Below, in pieces: positions 58,153 through 64,000 of a stretch of 64,000 bases of DNA (its first letter is position 1; every line of letters begins with the position of its first letter). This DNA comes from Mucilaginibacter lappiensis. Lineage in GTDB: Bacteria > Bacteroidota > Bacteroidia > Sphingobacteriales > Sphingobacteriaceae. The position numbers were made by a program, and so were the translations under genes. The DNA is taken from assembly GCF_900155965.1 (NCBI RefSeq), contig NZ_FTMG01000007.1:124001-188000 (forward strand), written 5' to 3'. The notes below the pieces were generated by a model. That model did no database searches, was not told the origin of the DNA, and worked only from the letters and a program-made list of their open reading frames with translations.

Positions 58153-59550
58153 TCAGTTACCTACAGTAAATGATTCCCATCCCGAGGCTGTAGCACGGTT
58201 ACAGGTCATGGCCTGCGTACCGTTTTCGCTGCTAATAAATAAGCCGTTATTACCCCGCAAGGTTACTTTACCATCACTGGTAGCTATCCAATCGAATTTT
58301 TCCCAATCGCTGGCCGTTGCCCGGTTACAAGTAATGGCCATAGTACCATTTTCTGACGATACATATTTGGCTTTGCTGCGCAGGGATATTTTGCCGCCGC
58401 CTGCATCAATCACCGTAAAGTGTTCGGTATCTCCTGCAGTGGTGCGGGTACACGTCATGGCTGTGGTGCCGTTTTCGCCGCTCACAAAGGCATTATTAAA
58501 TCCTTTAAGTGTGATCACCGAACCTATTGGTGGATTGCTGCCGTTTGGAGGTGTTACACCACCAGAAAGCTGATCATAAATAGCCGAAAGCAATGAATTA
58601 GCCCCGGTAACATCCTGCGATAATTCCCATATCATGATACCACCACCCTGGTTAAGTGCCAATGAAGTTTTGCTTTTAATAGTTGGGATGCCGTTATACC
58701 CTATCCCGTTCCAGGTATCTGAATTAGGACTACCACCGCCTGCCAGGATATCGGCATAAGAAGTATAGGGCGACCTGCCGTAAAAAGGCACTCCTAATAT
58801 GGCTTTTGCTTTTGGTAAACCCCTGCCTATCCAATAATTTAATGAGGTTTGAGCTAGTGAATAGGGGGAATGGTTAGGTCCGTCGCCATCATAGGCCATC
58901 AGGTTCAGGAAATCAACATAGCCAAAAACATTGGCGTTGATTGTTGAACCATCACTGGAGATCACAGCCGCGGTTAATAATTTACCCTGGGCATGTAAAG
59001 CATTACTCAGCGCCAGCATCATGGCCGAATAATTATTGGCCGAAGTGCCATTGTCAGGATACTCCCAGTCGATATCGACTCCATCCAGGTTATACTGGTT
59101 AACCATATTAAGTAAATTATTAACAAAACTGGTACGGGTACCGGAGTTGGCAGCCAGGGATTCAAAAGCACTGTGGTCGCCATCATTCCAACCTCCTATA
59201 GATATAGACACTTTAACGCCATTGGCATGGGCTGTACTTACCAGGCTTTGCAATTTTGGAATATTATCAATGGCACCCAATCCGCCAGAAGCGGTTGGTA
59301 TTACAAACGCATAGTTAATGTGGGTCAATTTGGAATACTGAACCTGGTTAACAGCACCAGCCCAACTCGGTAAATAACCTACTACCTTAAAACCCCCAGG
59401 AATGGCCGAGGTACCTAAGGGCCTGTTGGGCGCATCGGGCGAAGGGGTTGGAGCAGAAGGTGATAAATTGTTGTCTTTTCGACAAGAAGAAAGTGCCAGA
59501 AGCACCGCGGCCACACAAAGCAGCAGGAACGAGTTAAACTTTGTTTTCAT
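58153..59550 (-). CDS. GH18 chitinase lipoprotein with fascin-like beta-trefoil tail, paralogue 1
   Basis: 465 residues. Lipoprotein signal (LALSSCRKDNN, Cys23); the K/D/N residues after Cys fit a surface-lipoprotein export signal. GH18 barrel (about 52-335): VVGYLPSWAG, KVSISIGGWNDGD, and LDGVDIDWEYP with acid/base Glu163. After a short linker (NGSNPPIG) a C-terminal domain of three ~40-residue repeats (LKGFNNAFVSGENG, LRSKAKYVSSENG, LRGNNGLFISSENG, each followed by (M/I)TCxRxTAxxxExF) forms a fascin-like beta-trefoil, probably carbohydrate-binding. Tandem paralogue at 59633-61051. Confidence 0.93.
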   Translation of the reverse strand: MKTKFNSFLLLCVAAVLLALSSCRKDNNLSPSAPTPSPDAPNRPLGTSAIPGGFKVVGYLPSWAGAVNQVQYSKLTHINYAFVIPTASGGLGAIDNIPKLQSLVSTAHANGVKVSISIGGWNDGDHSAFESLAANSGTRTSFVNNLLNMVNQYNLDGVDIDWEYPDNGTSANNYSAMMLALSNALHAQGKLLTAAVISSDGSTINANVFGYVDFLNLMAYDGDGPNHSPYSLAQTSLNYWIGRGLPKAKAILGVPFYGRSPYTSYADILAGGGSPNSDTWNGIGYNGIPTIKSKTSLALNQGGGIMIWELSQDVTGANSLLSAIYDQLSGGVTPPNGSNPPIGSVITLKGFNNAFVSGENGTTAMTCTRTTAGDTEHFTVIDAGGGKISLRSKAKYVSSENGTMAITCNRATASDWEKFDWIATSDGKVTLRGNNGLFISSENGTQAMTCNRATASGWESFTVGN

Positions 59551-59632
59551 AAATGAATGATTAGTGGTTAGTTAGATATAGTTAATTAATACCGGCGGTG
59601 AGTCGCCGGTATTAATTAATTGGTCATTTGAT

Positions 59633-61051
59633 TTAGTTGCCTACGGTAAAGGATTCCCATCCGGAAGCCGTAGTACGGGTACAGGTCATGGCCTGGGTAC
59701 CGTTTTCACTACTGATGAATAAACCGTTATTGCCACGCAGGGTTACTTTACCGTCGGGAGTGGCTATCCAGTCAAATTTTTCCCAATCGCTGGCTGTGGC
59801 ACGGTTACAGGTAATGGCCATCGCTCCGTTTTCTGACGATACATATTTGCCCATACTACGTAAGGAGATTTTACCTCCCCCGGCGTCAATCACGGTAAAG
59901 TGCTCCCAGTCGCCGGCTGTGGTGCGGGTACAGGTCATGGCTTGTGTGCCATTTTCGCCGCTTACAAACGCGTTGTTAAACCCTTTGAGGGATATTACGG
60001 TACCTATAGGTGGATTGCTGCCCGTTGGAGGGGTGGTACCGCCCTGCGCTAAGATCACATTATGAATGGTTGAAAGCAAGGAATTTGCACCTGTAGCATC
60101 ACCGGCTAGTTCCCATATCATCATACCGCCTACGCCCTGAGTAAAACACAGATTAGTTTTATTGGTAATAGTAGGAATACCATTATAGCCATAATTTTGA
60201 AAGGTATCTGAATTGGGACTGCCGCCTAAAGCCAATACATCATTATAGTTTTTGGTGATGTAATCGCCCCTATTGTCACGTGCGTAGAAAGGCACGCCCA
60301 AAACGGTTTTCTCCAACGCCAGTCCGCGACCGCTCCAATAGTTCAGGCAGTCAACTGCAGATTGATAGGTAGAATGCTGAAAATTATTATCATCATAATC
60401 CATAATATTGAGCCAGTCGACAGAAGTCATGGTGGTACTGGTTACATAAGTGGCTCCGGTTGAAATAACGGCCGCCGATGTTAATTTTCCAATGCCGTGC
60501 ATGGCGTTGGCCAGTTGCTGCATCATCAAGGCAAAATTGTTGGCTTCGGTACCGGCCGAAGGGAATTCCCAGTCGATATCCACACCGTCCAAATTATTCT
60601 GATTTACATAGTTAACCATGGTATTCACAAATGCGGTGCGTAAGCTGGAACTTGCCACTATGGTATGAAAAGCATCACCGCCGCCACCGCCGCCAACAGC
60701 AATAAGTGCCTTTATACCGTTATTGTGTGCCAGCGTGGTCATGCTGGCCAATTTGCCTGGGTTATCGATAGCACTTAAGCCCCCACTGGTTGTAGGCGAA
60801 ATAAAGGCATAAATAATATGGGTTAATTTAGTGTACTGAACGGCATTTACATCGCCTTCCCAGCTGGGCAAATAGGCCACTACCCTAAATGTAGCGGCAG
60901 TTACGGCGTTAGTACCTTGCTTGCCTTTTGAAGCCGCATCGTTGTTGTTTACAGGTGCAAAATCGGCCCGGTTATCTTTTTTACACGATGATAAGGCAAA
61001 TAATACCGAAAATACTCCGAGGAGCAGAAAAGAGTTAAAATTCAATTTCAT
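59633..61051 (-). CDS. GH18 chitinase lipoprotein with fascin-like beta-trefoil tail, paralogue 2
   Basis: 472 residues. Lipoprotein signal (LFALSSCKKDNRAD, Cys at about 23). GH18 barrel with LDGVDIDWEFP and Glu162; GGGGGGDAFH replaces the GGW loop of the paralogue, so the substrate cleft may differ. The trefoil tail is nearly identical to that of paralogue 1 (three SSENG/SGENG repeats), whereas the catalytic domains clearly differ. The 82-nt gap and same strand suggest a duplication; the genes may be cotranscribed, this one first. Surface-exposed chitin degradation is likely. Confidence 0.93.
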   Translation of the reverse strand: MKLNFNSFLLLGVFSVLFALSSCKKDNRADFAPVNNNDAASKGKQGTNAVTAATFRVVAYLPSWEGDVNAVQYTKLTHIIYAFISPTTSGGLSAIDNPGKLASMTTLAHNNGIKALIAVGGGGGGDAFHTIVASSSLRTAFVNTMVNYVNQNNLDGVDIDWEFPSAGTEANNFALMMQQLANAMHGIGKLTSAAVISTGATYVTSTTMTSVDWLNIMDYDDNNFQHSTYQSAVDCLNYWSGRGLALEKTVLGVPFYARDNRGDYITKNYNDVLALGGSPNSDTFQNYGYNGIPTITNKTNLCFTQGVGGMMIWELAGDATGANSLLSTIHNVILAQGGTTPPTGSNPPIGTVISLKGFNNAFVSGENGTQAMTCTRTTAGDWEHFTVIDAGGGKISLRSMGKYVSSENGAMAITCNRATASDWEKFDWIATPDGKVTLRGNNGLFISSENGTQAMTCTRTTASGWESFTVGN

Positions 61052-61620
61052 AAGTTAAGAGTTAAGTGGTTAATAATGTATTTATGATTGGTTAGTACGC
61101 TATTTCAACAAAAGGAACCCTGGTAGCAGGCGTTTTGCGTGCTTATAATATCAAATTATGATATCAATAGTTATAGTAATAAGTAATTCAGGGTATGTTT
61201 TATAAAAGTAAATCTAATGTAATATTTTATTATAAATAGCTTAAATACAGCACAATACGCTTAAATAACAAGCATTGTAGTGCTTTTGTAGGGTATCATT
61301 ACGATAAGTATATTATAAATATTAATGAAAAATATTTTTCATGATACGCTTGGCTCGCAGTTTACTTATTAGTTAAACTTTGGGCATTGGGAATGATGAA
61401 TTAAAATGGCTTTGGGGAATAATGGTATATCAAAGGAGAGTTGTTCAAATTGGGCATTATGGTGAGTCTTTATTATAAAATCAAAAGATTATGATAAAGG
61501 ACCAAAGGGAGGCATTTCTAATTCCCTCCCCACGGGAGGTGCTTTGGGCAGGTGTAGTGGTCGGGAGGGGTTTATACGCCCGGAATATCCTATTCCATAA
61601 ACCCCTTCCCCCCCTTCCCG

Positions 61621-61796
61621 CAATGTCATTAAGTTAAGCACATGGAGCCCCTCCTAAATCCTCCCCGGTAAGAAGGACTTTAAAAAATTGAAGCTAAGTC
61701 TCCCCTTCCGGGGGAGATTATTACATGAGGGCGTCGCCGTTTAGAGGGGGCTTTTGCGGAATTGCTTTTGCGTTTCCCCTTAACTTAATGACATTG
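61621..61796 (-). mobile_element. 176-bp MITE-like element, copy 2 (opposite orientation)
   Basis: Begins CAATGTCATTAAGTTAAG and ends with its reverse complement. The interior matches the reverse complement of 8317-8491 almost base for base (for example CTTTTGCGGAATTGCTTTTG reads as its complement there). The outer flanks (left AAAAGATTATGATAAAGG, right CCCTTCCCGAGGGAATC) are in the same orientation as at copy 1. Confidence 0.75.
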
Positions 61797-61873
61797 ACCC
61801 TTCCCGAGGGAATCGCACATGCCTTTTGCTCTTTGAAAGGGGTGCTGACTTATTTTAATAAGATAAAACAAAA

Positions 61874-61904
61874 AAAGCCGCTCTCTTTTTCAGAGAACGG
61901 CTTT
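61874..61904 (-). terminator. Terminator after GDSL lipoprotein gene
   Basis: AAAGCCG ... CGGCTTT outer stem with inner TCTCT/AGAGA pairing; on the minus strand a T-run (TTTTTT) follows. About 30 nt past the gene stop. Confidence 0.85.
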
Positions 61905-61935
61905 GGTAAGATCAGTAATAGTTATTTGAATATCT

Positions 61936-63258
61936 TTATGGGAACTTAACTCCCCTATAGCTGGAAACATTAGCCAGCGGTATAGATGCGTTATATTGCT
62001 TATTAATAGCCTTAATAAACTCGTTAGCTACAACGGCATAACCACGTGGAGTTAGGTGCACCCCATCCAACGAAAATATACCGCCGCTGATATAGGCCGA
62101 ACTCAGGTTCACCCCATCAACAACTAATCCATTGGCTTTTACATTATTTAAGAAAGCATAAGCATCAAAAACGGCCAGTCCTTTTGCCGAAGCAGCGGCT
62201 TTAATGGTTGCATTGTAAGAGTTTACATAATCCTGTGTCATCGCTACTTCGCCCTGGTCAAGAACATATTTATCATCAATTGGCGTATAAGGGGTTAAAC
62301 CGTATGGAAGAGGCCCAACAGGTGTATTTACAGGTTGCCCGATCATACTGGTTGGAAAAGTAAGAACGATCAAGTCGGCTGCTGTAGCTACTCTTGGCGA
62401 ATGAGAACCATCTGCATTAAGCGCATTAATGACCAAAGCCTTCGCTGCCGGATTTGCCTTTTGTACAGCGGCTAAAATGGCGCCAACCGTTACCGTATTA
62501 AAATAAGGCACAGCGGTAACATCCGGAATGGTAGCCACAGCACCTTTTTGTCCGCTTTTGGTTAACTGTCCAATTGAATAATTATACAATTGCGAAAATT
62601 GGGCTTTATCTGTCAACACATCGCCTGCACCACCGCTGGTAGCGTACAACAAGGCATCATTATTACCTAACCAATCTGTAAAAAACGTATAAGGTTTAGC
62701 GGTTACAAAATCCAGGTAGGTTGTGGTGTTGGTTGGTGAATTACCAGGCAGCAACCGCTCAAAATAACCATTCAGATTACCATAAGGCGCATACGTAATT
62801 TGCTGTAACTTAATACCCGGTACACCATAGTTATTGATATCACCGGTGTATTTGGCAAACAGAACCACGTTGCCAAATCCGGGAATTGTTATTTGATCAC
62901 GTACGGCTGTAGCTGCAACCTGTTGCGTTTTAGGTGTGCCGTCAGCATTAAAACCTGTTAATATAAGGTGCCCTGAGCCATCGGCCTGATCGGTGCTAAA
63001 CAGGGGCTGGGTAAATGTACCACCACCCACTTTTTGCATTTGTGCCGCGATAATACTTGGATAGGAATTTAACTGACCTTCCAGGTATAAGCCGCCATCG
63101 GCATAGCCTGCGGTAAGCGAGTTCCCTACCGAAATGTATCTTGAAAAATCGGCCGTTCCGCGCGAAGGTGCGGGTGTATTAATACTGGTTTTACAGGCGC
63201 CAAAGCCTAATAAACCCGTAACTAAAAATATATGTAAATATGATCTGTAAGTTTTCAT
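61936..63258 (-). CDS. SGNH/GDSL-family hydrolase lipoprotein
   Basis: 440 residues. Lipoprotein signal with LGFGAC (Cys22). SGNH blocks: I YISVGNSLTAGYADGG (Ser47), III DWLGNNDALLYA, V DGVHLTPRGYAVVANEF (Asp398 and His401). The protein is longer than simple GDSL esterases because of a ~150-residue insert between the blocks. It lies 18 nt downstream of a FadL-type porin on the same strand, so a lipid or acyl-ester hydrolase working with fatty-acid uptake is a fair guess. Outer-membrane anchored. Confidence 0.9.
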   Translation of the reverse strand: MKTYRSYLHIFLVTGLLGFGACKTSINTPAPSRGTADFSRYISVGNSLTAGYADGGLYLEGQLNSYPSIIAAQMQKVGGGTFTQPLFSTDQADGSGHLILTGFNADGTPKTQQVAATAVRDQITIPGFGNVVLFAKYTGDINNYGVPGIKLQQITYAPYGNLNGYFERLLPGNSPTNTTTYLDFVTAKPYTFFTDWLGNNDALLYATSGGAGDVLTDKAQFSQLYNYSIGQLTKSGQKGAVATIPDVTAVPYFNTVTVGAILAAVQKANPAAKALVINALNADGSHSPRVATAADLIVLTFPTSMIGQPVNTPVGPLPYGLTPYTPIDDKYVLDQGEVAMTQDYVNSYNATIKAAASAKGLAVFDAYAFLNNVKANGLVVDGVNLSSAYISGGIFSLDGVHLTPRGYAVVANEFIKAINKQYNASIPLANVSSYRGVKFP

Positions 63259-63276
63259 TTGATTAGAATTTAAATG

Positions 63277-64000
63277 TTACCAGTGATAAGCAAGCGATAA
63301 ACCGGGGATATAAACATTGGTTTTAAACGTACCCGATAACTGCGACTCGATGTTTGTTTGCGTGCGCGCATCAAGATGTTCGTACTCAAATGAAACATCC
63401 AGATCAAGATTTTTGGTTACTTTATAACCTAAACCGGCTGTTAAGTAATAACGATTAGCATCCGGCGCTTCTGGGGTAACATAGCCATCATTAACCGCTG
63501 TGGTAACATAACCACCGCCACCGCGTACAAATATTTTATCAGTGGCTTTATATTCGGCACCAGCCCGGTAACTCCATCCGTTCTTATAATTACGCGGCGA
63601 ATAGGTATCCTGTAAAGTAGGGGTGTTTTTGGCATAATCAAACCCAAGCGTTTTGTACACATCCCATTTGGTAAAGTTCACATCTACCGCAAGCGTCCAT
63701 TTGTTTGACGGCTTGTATCCTAAACCAATGGAAGATGTGGAAGGTAAAGGAAGTGTAGTTGTAAAAGTATTAGGCTGTGGGAAGCTGCTTTGTAATGAAG
63801 ATGGCACTTTGAAAATAGCGTCGCCATTTTTCACGGTGGTATTTACCTGTGAGCGATAATCAAGCCCGATGGTTAAACCAACATTGGTTTTAAAAAAGGC
63901 GCCTGCATTCCAGCCAAATCCATGACCGTTACCCTTCAATTCAGCCTGCCCATCCTGACCCGATGAATTAGACACCGGAATGGCTCTTGTCAGATCAACC
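63277..64000 (-). CDS. FadL/OmpP1-type outer-membrane transporter, 5' end cut by window edge
   Basis: At least 241 residues inside the window; the open frame continues to the right edge (VDLTRAIPVSNSSGQDGQAE), so the ATG at 63975 is internal. Features of FadL/TodX long-chain fatty acid or hydrocarbon porins: GFGWNAGAFFKTNVGLTIGLDYRSQV, LPSTSSIGLGYKPSNKWTLAVDVNFTKW, RAGAEYKATDKIFVRGGGGY and a C-terminal aromatic-W strand (YIPGLSLAYHW). Alternating hydrophobic strands confirm a beta-barrel. Upstream partner of the GDSL lipoprotein. Confidence 0.88.
   Translation of the reverse strand, partial: VDLTRAIPVSNSSGQDGQAELKGNGHGFGWNAGAFFKTNVGLTIGLDYRSQVNTTVKNGDAIFKVPSSLQSSFPQPNTFTTTLPLPSTSSIGLGYKPSNKWTLAVDVNFTKWDVYKTLGFDYAKNTPTLQDTYSPRNYKNGWSYRAGAEYKATDKIFVRGGGGYVTTAVNDGYVTPEAPDANRYYLTAGLGYKVTKNLDLDVSFEYEHLDARTQTNIESQLSGTFKTNVYIPGLSLAYHW

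Larger units (their letters stand above)
61052..61935. other. 884-bp intergenic region with composite repeat
   Basis: No gene. 61060-61400 is AT-rich and should hold the GH18 promoter; no clean -7 element or direct-repeat operator was found. 61485-61830 holds the second copy of the composite repeat of 8258-8530, including the inverted MITE-like element and GGGAGGGGTTTATACG-type palindromes. A terminator for the GDSL gene lies at 61874-61904. Confidence 0.65.

Noticed and set aside
61565..61580. Fifth copy of the GTAGTG operator near 61558 (GTGTAGTGGTCGGGAGG)
   Set aside because: Only one half-site is present, the second is missing, and it lies inside repeat sequence rather than before a gene.
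61725..61949. 74-residue plus-strand frame
   Set aside because: Lies in the MITE-like element and the terminator; composition is that of the repeat.

Overview
The window looks like chromosome of a Bacteroidota soil bacterium of the Sphingobacteriaceae type (Mucilaginibacter/Pedobacter-like). This is inferred from family content and promoter style: repeated -7 elements of the form TAnnTTTG, few Shine-Dalgarno sites, many secreted and lipoprotein glycoside hydrolases, three ThuA-like proteins, a triple-tyrosine sensor, an ECF sigma factor with a membrane anti-sigma/beta-barrel fusion, and DUF5009, DUF1343 and DUF3050 proteins. No rRNA, tRNA, CRISPR array, integrase or intact transposase was seen.

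Layout. 1-2.1 kb: rlmF (cut by the left edge), an all-alpha NTP pyrophosphohydrolase and a histone H1-like basic protein. 2.4-18 kb: a polysaccharide region with a DUF5009/HGSNAT-like acetyltransferase plus GH18 chitinase, three ThuA proteins with a DUF4468 protein, a propeller/triple-Tyr/HTH sensor-regulator, a tandem thioredoxin-fold protein, a GH9 glycosidase and a 1001-residue beta-helix/propeller protein. 18.4-23.7 kb: one operon encoding a complete mannose-family phosphotransferase system (EIIA, EIIB, fused EIIC-EIID, Enzyme I, HPr) followed by nagB, pointing to amino-sugar uptake and entry into glycolysis. 23.8-31 kb: RDD protein, DinB-like protein, a multi-PAS histidine kinase with an extra C-terminal domain, alpha/beta hydrolase with divergent TetR regulator, and a sulfotransferase-APS kinase pair. 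31-43 kb: holA, HSDR_N-like protein, hybrid histidine kinase, valS, a TetR-MFS-small membrane protein-isochorismatase operon and an M13 peptidase. 43.8-58 kb: persulfide dioxygenase/rhodanese, mnmD, mazG, lipoprotein, ECF sigma with anti-sigma/beta-barrel protein, FtsX-like permease, namZ, fmt, a decayed antitoxin, DUF3050, class IV aminotransferase, RluA-type pseudouridine synthase and a D-cysteine desulfhydrase-like enzyme. 58-64 kb: two paralogous GH18 lipoproteins with identical-looking beta-trefoil tails, a GDSL lipoprotein and a FadL-type porin cut by the right edge.

The strongest new signal is regulatory. An 18-bp direct-repeat motif (GTAGTG-N5-GTAGKG-C) occurs four times: before the acetyltransferase/chitinase pair, the DUF4468/ThuA operon, the beta-helix protein and the PTS operon. 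Each copy points toward its operon and lies 31, 32, 31 and 31 nt upstream of a -7-like element. This suggests one activator controlling an amino-sugar polymer regulon that ends in the PTS and NagB.

The intergenic DNA is rich in repeats: a 175-bp element with perfect 18-bp terminal inverted repeats present in opposite orientations at two loci, two families of REP-like palindromes, and several long intergenic inverted repeats built from short repeated words.
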